From NCBI GenBank assembly GCA_027069385.1, contig JALXER010000314.1:1-12476 (forward strand): a stretch of DNA of 12,476 bases, given 5' to 3'. Made by a program: the position numbers and the translations under genes. Positions 7,101-12,476 of the stretch are shown here, in pieces (positions within the stretch are counted from its first letter, which is position 1; each line of letters opens with the position of its first letter). The DNA comes from Paracoccaceae bacterium. GTDB lineage: Bacteria; Pseudomonadota; Alphaproteobacteria; Rhodobacterales; Rhodobacteraceae. The notes under the pieces were generated by a model. The model was not told the origin of the DNA and did not search any database. It saw nothing but the letters and a program-made list of their open reading frames with translations.

Positions 7101-7616
7101 CTCGAACGCGGCATCGGTTTTATCGGGGGCATCGCCGCCGCCCAGCGCCAGCGCCCTGAATGTCGTCGGGTCCTTGAGCAGTTTTTCAAGCAGGTCCTCG
7201 GCCCCCGCCTTGCCATCCATATAGGTTAGCAGATTGTCCAACTGCCGACGTGCTTCGAGCAGTTTGCGCAGCGGTTCCACCTTGGCGGCAACTGCGGCGG
7301 GGCTGAAATCCTCCATCTTCTCGAATACCAGATCAACCGAAAGGTTGCCCTCACCCGTCAGGGTGTTGGGCACCGAAAACGCCGCGCGCGGCTTCATGGC
7401 GCGCATCCGGGAATCGAAGTTGTCCACGTCGAATTCCAGAAACGAGCGATCGGCAACCGCGCCTTTATCCACCTCGGATTTCCCCGACAGATCCGACATA
7501 ACCCCCATCACAAAAGGCAGTTGCATCTTTTTCTGGGCGCCGTAAATCTCTACGTCATATTCGATCTGGACCCGGGGCGCGCGGTTGCGGCTGATAAATT
7601 TCTGGCTGTCCGACAT
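4164..7616 (-). CDS. tssBC: TssB-TssC fusion sheath protein with acidic repeats
   Basis: This 1150-residue protein joins both contractile-sheath subunits, which are normally separate (about 170 and 500 residues). Residues 1-160 are TssB/VipA-like: RVQIEYDVEIYGAQKK, LPFVMGVMSDLSG and NFDSRM...FSVPN. Residues 198-514 form an acidic linker with no Lys, Arg or His; 231-486 are about 15 tandem Glu-rich units. Residues 537-640 hold a second TssB-like segment with LGDFSGR and LDDLHPDELF, the N-terminal form seen in some long TssC proteins. Residues 690-1030 are the TssC/EvpB core (DFQTVEAAWRSIELL, YLGLATPRFLMRMPYG, FAYEEF, GFMPVLSVQG). Residues 1049-1150 are a basic-free tail with 51 Asp and no Glu. 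The start has AGGAA just upstream within the end of the channel gene. The internal ATG at 6042-6044 lacks a ribosome site, so separate TssC translation seems unlikely. The frame is unbroken, arguing against a simple sequencing artefact. It should form the cytoplasmic sheath recycled by TssH. Confidence 0.92.
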   Translation of the reverse strand: MSDSQKFISRNRAPRVQIEYDVEIYGAQKKMQLPFVMGVMSDLSGKSEVDKGAVADRSFLEFDVDNFDSRMRAMKPRAAFSVPNTLTGEGNLSVDLVFEKMEDFSPAAVAAKVEPLRKLLEARRQLDNLLTYMDGKAGAEDLLEKLLKDPTTFRALALGGGDAPDKTDAAFEALKSATPDQVQARDTSQQDALDALRATPQAPESDDDPEQDILAALADSANDIDDTPPPDPLAGIEFDAVEEEAEEADPLANLEFDVEEEAEEVDPLANLEFDVEDEAEEEDPLAGIEFDTVEEEAEEADPLANLEFDVEDEAEEADPLAGIEFDTVDEETEEADPLANLEFDVEEETEDEGPLAGIEFDAMEEESEEADPLANLEFDGEDESEDEDPLAGIEFDAVEEEAEEADPLANLEFDVEEEIEEADPLASLEFDVEDEAEEEDPLAGIEFNAVEEEAEEADPLADLEIDVEDEGEEDPLAGLDDAGDEEALADIDLDDGDPTDDEGGEPDDSEAQPAKPEFTPDFGTMDAPALKDEAGARRKFRIAVLGDFSGRGNRGDLETGEALGKRKGFKLDFDTMEQVVQRFRTTLTLPLGNDGTAVEVELNELDDLHPDELFENVELFSELNMLRSNLKSGRNLDAAIARMQSWGDEFGSFKLRSRKRAKGSAAPADMRLSDFQNLIGDTAPRAEASEASDLISRIIGPQIKAADDAGTEEMIAVVDRAISAAMGSVLHHPDFQTVEAAWRSIELLSRRVETSAELEIVVYDLSVEEFTADLASVENMAETGLFDMLVEKPRLDESAGPISAVVGLYTWEETPTHAEVLARMARICAHMDAPFISAVSTGYLALKPEDRHPLTIKTWDALQALPEAKYLGLATPRFLMRMPYGKKTDPIDAFAYEEFNTRDGMRSLLLANPAVQVAVLLAKTKSDQGAKMRLGSVLALDDMPFHYMTDQYGDQVALPCTERLLNVRTAADTVARGFMPVLSVQGQNVVKLGSFHAVGGGELLGIWSGEDAKQLGTVAGEDVSIGLSSTGEAGAPDEGGTKAPAPAKSGGGDDDDDDDMDLGFDMGGDDDDDMDLGFDLGGDDDDGGFDLDMGNDDDGDMDLDLDALMSGDDDDDDGGLDDLLSGFGDDDDDDDDDDIDLDLDALLGDL
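4167..4460 (-). repeat. Low-complexity Asp-rich tail of the sheath fusion
   Basis: This region encodes residues 1053-1150 at the C-terminus of the fusion protein. Runs of 3 to 10 Asp alternate with short hydrophobic motifs: DLGFDMGG and DLGFDLGG, then DLDALM, DDLLSGFG and DLDALL. GAT and GAC codons are mixed, so this is not a pure trinucleotide run. The stretch has no Glu and no basic residue, unlike the Glu-rich internal array, which suggests a separate origin or role. Confidence 0.9.
6159..6926 (-). repeat. Tandem repeat array encoding about 15 acidic 17-18-residue units
   Basis: The array lies inside the TssB-TssC fusion gene. Two unit types alternate: an 18-residue form, DPLAGIEFDAVEEEAEEA, and a 17-residue form, DPLANLEFDVEEEAEEA. 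Together they make a 35-residue (105-base) higher-order period. By residue, units begin at 231, 249, 266, 283, 301, 318, 336, 353, 371, 388, 406, 423, 440, 458 and 474. The order is GI, NL, NL, GI, NL, GI, NL, GI, NL, GI, NL, SL, GI, DL, GL, and the last two units are degenerate. The DNA copies are highly similar with scattered silent changes, so the array should be prone to copy-number change. Each unit carries about eight acidic and no basic residues. Confidence 0.95.
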
Positions 7617-8441
7617 CTATTCCTGCCCTTTTTCAATCAGCGCCTTCAACTGCGCCAGTTCTTCGCGGGTTTTGCGGTCGCTTTCCATCACCAGATTCAG
7701 GATGCGCTCCAGTTCCTGATCCTGCGCCTCCTCCACGGCGGCTTGCATGGTGTTGACCAGAATACCGATAAACAGGTTCAGCACCGCGAAAGAGGTCGAA
7801 ACAATGAACGGCACAAACAGCATCCACGCATAGGGGAACTGATCCATCACCGGGCGCACAATGCCCATGGACCAGCTTTCCAGCGTCATGATCTGGAACA
7901 GCGAATACAGGCTTTCGCCAATGGTGCCGAACCAGTCCGGAAAGGCGTCGCCATAAAGCATGGTCGTCATCACCGCAAAGATATAGTACACGATGGCCAG
8001 CAGAATGATTACCGCCCCCATGCCCGGCAGCGCTTCGAGCAAGGCCTTGATGACCGAGCGCAGTTGTGGCACCACCGACAGAATACGCATGGCGCGGATC
8101 ACCCGAAGGGCGCGCAGTACCGACAGGTTGGCGGTTGTGGGCAACAGGCCGACGCTGACGATGGTCAGGTCAAACAGGTTCCAGGCCGATTTGAAAAACC
8201 GAGGCCCATAGGCGAATATTTTGGTGGCCATCTCGGCGACAAATATCCACAGAACGATGTTGTCAAACACCCATAGCAGGCCGCCGATATGGGCGCTGAT
8301 GGTATCGGATGTGGACAGGCCAAGCGTGATGGCATTGACCACGATCAGCCCCAGAATCGAGTAACGAATGCGCGGGCTGTCGATAAACTGCGCCAGTTTC
8401 CAGCGAAAGGTGCCCTCGGCGGCGTCGGTATTGGCTGACAT
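7617..8441 (-). CDS. Bacterial voltage-gated sodium channel (NaChBac/NavAb type)
   Basis: This 274-residue inner-membrane protein has the one-domain, six-helix plan of bacterial Nav channels, which act as tetramers. Predicted helices are S1 about 24-44, S2 53-77, S3 85-101 (with the conserved WNLFDLTIV at its start), S4 107-125, S5 138-163 and S6 204-232. S4 carries gating arginines every third residue at R110, R113, R116 and R119. The pore loop holds TLESWSM at 186-192, the canonical sodium-selectivity filter, with E188 as the key glutamate. The C-terminal 40 or so residues are charged and heptad-like, as expected for the tetramerising coiled coil of this family. All parts needed for a working channel appear present. 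The gene starts 9 bases after the tssH stop (GGGG/AGG ribosome site in the gap), and its TAG stop directly abuts the ATG of the sheath gene, so it is an integral operon member. Its role in T6SS is unknown; regulation by membrane potential is inference. Confidence 0.95.
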   Translation of the reverse strand: MSANTDAAEGTFRWKLAQFIDSPRIRYSILGLIVVNAITLGLSTSDTISAHIGGLLWVFDNIVLWIFVAEMATKIFAYGPRFFKSAWNLFDLTIVSVGLLPTTANLSVLRALRVIRAMRILSVVPQLRSVIKALLEALPGMGAVIILLAIVYYIFAVMTTMLYGDAFPDWFGTIGESLYSLFQIMTLESWSMGIVRPVMDQFPYAWMLFVPFIVSTSFAVLNLFIGILVNTMQAAVEEAQDQELERILNLVMESDRKTREELAQLKALIEKGQE

Positions 8442-8450
8442 CCTGACCCC

Positions 8451-11144
8451 CTATTCGAACGTATAGGTGAATTCGCCGTCGGTCACCCCAACACTCACCG
8501 CGTTTATCTTGGTGCCTTCCATCATCCGGCGCAGGAACTCGCCCGAAACGGCGGGCAGCATCGAATTGGTCAGAATGGCGTCGATCATCCGGCCACCGCT
8601 TTCCAGCTCCTGACAACGGTCAACGATGGTGTTGACCACCGCGTCATCATAAGAGAACGGCACATTGTGGGTTTCCCCGATCCGTTTCACGATCCGGTTT
8701 AGCTGCAACCGGGTGATCTGGCCGATCATGTCGGGGCTTAGCGGGTAATACGGGATCGTCACAATCCGCCCGAGCAGCGCCGCCGGAAACACCTTGAGCA
8801 ACGGTTCGCGCAATGCTTTGGCCAGACCTTCCGCATCGGGCATCAGGTCGGGGTCGGCGCACATATCCATGATCAGGTCCGACCCGACATTCGAGGTCAG
8901 CAGGATCAGGGTATTTTTGAAATCGATCATCCGGCCCTCGCCGTCTTCCATGACGCCCTTGTCGAACACCTGAAAGAAAATTTCATGCACGTCCGAATGG
9001 GCCTTTTCGACCTCGTCGAGCAGCACCACCGAATAGGGTTTGCGCCGCACGGCCTCGGTCAGAATGCCGCCCTCGCCATAGCCGATATAGCCCGGAGGCG
9101 CGCCCTTCAGGGTGCTGACGGTGTGGGCCTCTTGAAATTCGGACATGTTGATGGTGATGATGTTTTGTTCGCCACCATACAGCGCCTCGGCCAGTGCCAG
9201 CGCGGTTTCGGTTTTACCCACGCCGGACGGTCCGGCCAGCATGAACACCCCGATGGGTTTGCTGGGGTTATCGAGGCCCGCACGGGCGGTTTGCACCCGC
9301 TTGGCGATCATCTTCATGGCATGGTCCTGCCCGATCACCCGTTTGGACAACGCCTCGTCGAGGTTCAGCACGGTGTTGATTTCATTCTTGACCATCTTGC
9401 CCACCGGAATGCCGGTCCAGTCGCCAACCACGCTCGCGATGGCCTGCGCATCAACTATCGGCAGGATCAGCGCGTTTTCGCCTTGCAATTCCTCCAGCTC
9501 GGCCTGTTTGGCCTTAAGCTGCGCCAGCAATTCGGCGCGTTCCGCTTCGGTCAGTTCGGCGCCTTCGGGGGCTTCCTCGGCATCCTCGCTGTCAACCTCG
9601 CCCCCTTCGGCCCGTAACCTGGCGCGCAGGTCGAGAATTTCTTCCACCACGGCTTTTTCGGCCTCCCAACGGGTGGTCAGGTCATCAAGGCGGGCCTGTT
9701 CCTGTGTCATCAGCGCCTCGACCGAGGTGCGGCGTTCGGCTGAATCATATCCGGCGGTTTCGTCGCGACCCAGAATTTCAAGCTCGGTTTTCAGCGCGGC
9801 AATGCGGCGCTGGCTGTCATCCACCTCGGCGGGCACCGCGTGCTGGGAAATAGCCACACGGGCGCAGGCGGTATCGATCAGGCTGACCGATTTGTCGGGC
9901 AGTTGCCGCGCGGGAATATAGCGCGCCGACAGCTTGACGGCAGCCTCGATCCCCTCGTCCAGCACCTGCACCTTGTGATGTTTTTCCAGCATGCCGACAA
10001 TGCCGCGCATCATCAGAATCGCCTTTTCCTCGCCCGGTTCATCGACGATCACGGTCTGGAAGCGCCGGGTCAGGGCCGGATCCTTTTCAATGTGTTTCTT
10101 GTACTCGGCCCACGTCGTTGCACCGATGGTCCGCAAGGTACCCCGCGCCAGTGCCGGTTTCAGCAGGTTCGCCGCATCGCCCGTACCCGCCGCACCGCCA
10201 GCCCCGACCAGCGTGTGGGTTTCGTCGATAAACATGATGATCGGAATCTCGCTGGACTGCACCTCTTCGATCACCTGTTTCAGCCGGTTTTCAAATTCGC
10301 CCTTCATAGAGGCCCCGGCCTGCAACAGCCCCACATCCAGTTCAAGCAGCTTGGCCCCTTGCAGCGCGGGCGGCACGTCACCGCGCGCGATACGCAGCGC
10401 AAACCCCTCGACCACCGCGGTTTTACCAACCCCCGCTTCCCCCGTCAGAATCGGGTTGTTCTGGCGGCGGCGCATCAGCACATCGACGATCTGTCGGATT
10501 TCCTCGTCCCGCCCGACAATCGCGTCGATTTCGCCATTGCGCGCCTTTTCGGTCAGATCGGTGCAATAGGCCTCCAACGCTTCGCCCGCGCCCATCTGCG
10601 CGGGGGCCATGGACTCGGATGCTTCACCGGGCACCGCGCCCATGCCGTCTTGCGGCGCAAGGCCATCCTCGGGGGAACCTTCGACGATATCGTAAAAATC
10701 ATCGGCCAACTCGTCGGGTTTGACCTTGCGAAATTCGGACGAAATGCCCGAAAGCACATTCATCAGGGTTTTGGTTTTCACCATGCCCAAAATCAGATGC
10801 CCCGTGCGGATTTGCGGGCTTTTGTGCATCAGGCTGGCATAGACCCATGCGCGTTCTACCGTGTCCTCCATATGTTCGGACAGGTCGCTGATGCTGCTGG
10901 CCCCGCGGGGCAGCGCATCGAGCGCGGTGGTAAAATCCTTGGCAACCTTGCCCGCGTCAAGGTCGAAATGCTGGATAATCCGGTGAATGTCGCTGTCCTG
11001 CCCTTGCAGGATCTGGTGCAGCCAATGCACCATTTCAACATAAGGGTTGCCGCGCAGCTTGCAAAAAACCGTGGCCCCCTCGACAGCCTGATACCCCAGT
11101 TTGTTCAACTTTCCAAATAGGGCTACTCTACTGATCTCACTCAT
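8451..11144 (-). CDS. tssH: TssH (ClpV), sheath-recycling AAA+ ATPase
   Basis: This 897-residue Clp/Hsp100 ATPase has the ClpV architecture. It has a Clp-N type domain (about residues 1-150), a first AAA+ domain with Walker A GEAGVGKT at 235-242 and Walker B IMFIDE at 303-308, a coiled-coil middle domain at about 440-560, and a second AAA+ domain with Walker A GPSGVGKT at 638-645, Walker B VVLLDE at 706-711 and a sensor-2 GGR near 850-852. ClpV hexamers bind the contracted TssB/TssC sheath and unfold it for reuse. Position in a T6SS operon between tssG and the sheath gene separates it from housekeeping ClpB. Its middle domain carries a short acidic stretch (about residues 514-534) between coiled-coil arms. 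The start ATG has GGGATGG just upstream. Both ATPase sites look intact, so the protein should be active. Confidence 0.97.
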   Translation of the reverse strand: MSEISRVALFGKLNKLGYQAVEGATVFCKLRGNPYVEMVHWLHQILQGQDSDIHRIIQHFDLDAGKVAKDFTTALDALPRGASSISDLSEHMEDTVERAWVYASLMHKSPQIRTGHLILGMVKTKTLMNVLSGISSEFRKVKPDELADDFYDIVEGSPEDGLAPQDGMGAVPGEASESMAPAQMGAGEALEAYCTDLTEKARNGEIDAIVGRDEEIRQIVDVLMRRRQNNPILTGEAGVGKTAVVEGFALRIARGDVPPALQGAKLLELDVGLLQAGASMKGEFENRLKQVIEEVQSSEIPIIMFIDETHTLVGAGGAAGTGDAANLLKPALARGTLRTIGATTWAEYKKHIEKDPALTRRFQTVIVDEPGEEKAILMMRGIVGMLEKHHKVQVLDEGIEAAVKLSARYIPARQLPDKSVSLIDTACARVAISQHAVPAEVDDSQRRIAALKTELEILGRDETAGYDSAERRTSVEALMTQEQARLDDLTTRWEAEKAVVEEILDLRARLRAEGGEVDSEDAEEAPEGAELTEAERAELLAQLKAKQAELEELQGENALILPIVDAQAIASVVGDWTGIPVGKMVKNEINTVLNLDEALSKRVIGQDHAMKMIAKRVQTARAGLDNPSKPIGVFMLAGPSGVGKTETALALAEALYGGEQNIITINMSEFQEAHTVSTLKGAPPGYIGYGEGGILTEAVRRKPYSVVLLDEVEKAHSDVHEIFFQVFDKGVMEDGEGRMIDFKNTLILLTSNVGSDLIMDMCADPDLMPDAEGLAKALREPLLKVFPAALLGRIVTIPYYPLSPDMIGQITRLQLNRIVKRIGETHNVPFSYDDAVVNTIVDRCQELESGGRMIDAILTNSMLPAVSGEFLRRMMEGTKINAVSVGVTDGEFTYTFE

Positions 11145-11160
11145 TTTTCCATCCCTTTCG

Positions 11161-12210
11161 CTAATGCGATATTCCGGCCTTGTCAGGCTCTACATATATA
11201 AATAAATCGTCCAAATCTTCTTCCATCGGCGGCTCGCCTATCCAGCTTGTCCAGCCCAGTTGCCCGCCGGTTTTTCCCAATTGGGTCACTTCGGCCTCGC
11301 CGCGCTTGAGCACCAGATTGATGTCCCACATTAACACATCACCCATGTAATTGCGCACCAAAGCTTGCAGGCGTTTCAGGCTGTTCCCACCGGGCAACAG
11401 GCGTTTGTATTCCTTCAGGGTCACCGGCCCGACGCGGAACCGGTACTTGGCCTGCCTTGTCCACACCCTTGATCCGATCGAGCAGCTTTGACCCAGCAAG
11501 GCGGGCTTATGCGGGTTGCCCAATTCCCACATGTCTTTTTCGTCCAGCTCCAGCCAGGTGCCGACAAAGGTTTCCAGCGCGGCGGGCGCGCCGAAAAACC
11601 CCGAGACCAGCGCCAGCAGGCCCTCTTCGTTGCGGGTGCCATGCGACAGGCGACCGGCATAGTGCAGCTTGGCAAGGTCGGGCATCGCATCACGATCCGC
11701 CAGCCCCGCGCCCTTGCGACCGATCAGCGCCGCCACCTTTTGGGCGAACCGGTCTATTTCGCTGGCACGGTCATAACTGGCGCTTGGCTCGCCCGAGGTA
11801 TAGGCCCGATACAAAAGGCTGAACATGCGGTGGTGAAACATGTCGGCAAAGGCGGCAAAGGTCTGGTCGCGGGCCGAATGCTCGCGGTTAAAGGCGTATT
11901 CGGTCAGGTGCAGGGGCAGCGGGCCGTTGGGGCCAAACAGCCCGAACATCAACTGCGCAAATTCGCCCGGGGTTTCGCCCTTCGCGGCCTTGAACCGGGC
12001 CACGGTCGAGGGGGCAAAGGCCATATCGACCTTTTGTTTCAGACGCACCGCATCCTGTTTGGGCAAATGGGAATCGCCAAAGCGCGGCCGGTCCGCATAG
12101 GCGGCCTCTATCAGGCGCATGGCCTGAAAGACGTGGAACTGGTCGGGATGAGCCTGAAGCGCCTCAAAGCGCGTCAGATCACCCGCCGCTTGCCGCTCAT
12201 CGCTGGCCAC
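11161..12210 (-). CDS. tssG: TssG, T6SS baseplate subunit
   Basis: This 349-residue protein belongs to the TssG/ImpH/VasB family and is about the usual family length. Diagnostic segments are FHVFQAMRLIEAA near residues 25-37, FGPNGPLPLHLTEY at residues 92-105, and LHYAGRLSHGTRNEEGL near residues 182-198. In known systems two TssG copies hold TssF in the baseplate wedge, so it acts in the cytoplasm at the inner-membrane docking complex. The start is a GTG at 12208-12210, chosen because a purine-rich GGGGAG lies about 8 bases upstream and the protein begins in good register with the family. The nearby ATG at 12198-12200 is in the tssF frame, not this one. The gene overlaps the end of tssF and is followed after 16 bases by tssH, so the three are probably co-transcribed. 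Confidence 0.95.
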   Translation of the reverse strand: MASDERQAAGDLTRFEALQAHPDQFHVFQAMRLIEAAYADRPRFGDSHLPKQDAVRLKQKVDMAFAPSTVARFKAAKGETPGEFAQLMFGLFGPNGPLPLHLTEYAFNREHSARDQTFAAFADMFHHRMFSLLYRAYTSGEPSASYDRASEIDRFAQKVAALIGRKGAGLADRDAMPDLAKLHYAGRLSHGTRNEEGLLALVSGFFGAPAALETFVGTWLELDEKDMWELGNPHKPALLGQSCSIGSRVWTRQAKYRFRVGPVTLKEYKRLLPGGNSLKRLQALVRNYMGDVLMWDINLVLKRGEAEVTQLGKTGGQLGWTSWIGEPPMEEDLDDLFIYVEPDKAGISH

Positions 12211-12476
12211 CTTGCAATCTCCCCCCTGTCGGGACTGTGAATAACGGTTTCTGTAAAACTGTTGACCGCAACATATTTGGCGAAAAACCGGTTGAGCACC
12301 GCGCCAAGAACATAAATGCCGGCCCCTTCGAAAAAGCTCTCGTCGAATTCGACGTTAATCTCCAACCCGCGCACCGCCGTAGACAGCACCTCGTCGGCCA
12401 TGCGCCGCACGATCGGGCGAGTCCAGACCCGGGCGATGCCCTCTAGCTGTTTGGCAAGGGTTTTATCGCCAAGCGG
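12174..12476 (-). CDS. tssF: TssF, T6SS baseplate subunit (C-terminal part only)
   Basis: This is the C-terminal 100 codons of a gene that runs off the right edge. The reading frame is open from the last base of the window to the stop at 12174-12176. The visible protein has the typical end of the TssF/ImpG/VasA family: GLEINVEFDE, then an FFEGAGIYVLGAVLNRFFAKYV segment (written here without its flanks), NSFTETV, and a final GEIARWP block. TssF works with TssG and TssK in the baseplate wedge on which the sheath and Hcp tube assemble, on the cytoplasmic side of the inner membrane. The 3' end overlaps the tssG start by 37 bases, a common arrangement for these two genes that suggests translational coupling. 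The usual family length is near 600 residues, so most of the gene lies outside the window. The assignment is firm; the true start cannot be seen. Confidence 0.92.
   Translation of the reverse strand, partial: PLGDKTLAKQLEGIARVWTRPIVRRMADEVLSTAVRGLEINVEFDESFFEGAGIYVLGAVLNRFFAKYVAVNSFTETVIHSPDRGEIARWPAMSGKRRVI

Noticed and set aside
4764..7229. Very long plus-strand open frame (821 codons) opposite the sheath gene, plus a second one at 5485-7077
   Set aside because: Both are antisense shadows of the GC-rich repeat-bearing sheath gene. Their translations are low-complexity (Ser-rich or periodic) and match no family, while the minus strand encodes clear TssB/TssC.
4164..7616. Fusion of tssB and tssC as an assembly or frameshift artefact
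   Set aside because: A single base error cannot create a 317-residue in-frame acidic linker with regular repeats; the frame is consistent throughout. A collapsed or expanded repeat number remains possible.
9840..11120. Plus-strand open frame of 426 codons opposite tssH
   Set aside because: It is an antisense shadow of a conserved AAA+ ATPase gene; the product is His/Arg-rich without recognisable domains.

Overview
The window is part of a type VI secretion system (T6SS) gene cluster. All ten genes lie on the minus strand and are packed into what looks like one operon. The GC-rich coding sequence, the protein style and a NaChBac-type sodium channel point to a marine alphaproteobacterium, most likely Rhodobacterales; this is inference, since no rRNA or other marker gene is present. 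Nothing real was found on the plus strand, and no intergenic gap exceeds about 60 bases. No operon promoter or strong terminator is visible: transcription should start right of the window and continue past its left edge.

In transcription order (right to left) the genes are: the 3' end of tssF (cut by the right edge), tssG, tssH/clpV, a voltage-gated sodium channel of the NaChBac/NavAb type, a giant 1150-residue sheath protein that fuses TssB to TssC, an unrecognised 89-residue protein, vgrG (tssI), a 205-residue protein probably of the DUF6931 family, a PAAR spike-tip protein, and the 5' part of an FHA-domain gene (tagH-like, cut by the left edge). Gene joints are very tight: tssF and tssG overlap, the channel stop abuts the sheath-gene start, and the sheath stop overlaps the next start by one base.

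TssF/TssG belong to the baseplate, the TssB-TssC fusion would form the contractile sheath, TssH would disassemble the contracted sheath, and VgrG plus PAAR form the puncturing spike. The FHA protein is expected to be a phospho-threonine-reading regulator. Hcp (tssD), tssA, tssE and the membrane complex (tssJ/K/L/M) are not in this window.

Two things are out of the ordinary. First, a voltage-gated Na+ channel with intact voltage sensor and selectivity filter is embedded between tssH and the sheath gene with no room for its own promoter, which suggests a link between membrane potential or ion flux and T6SS activity. Second, the sheath is a single TssB-TssC polypeptide joined by a 317-residue stretch with no Lys, Arg or His, built of about 15 Glu-rich repeats, and it ends in an Asp-only acidic tail of about 100 residues. 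The small protein coupled to the sheath gene may be a further part of this variant system.
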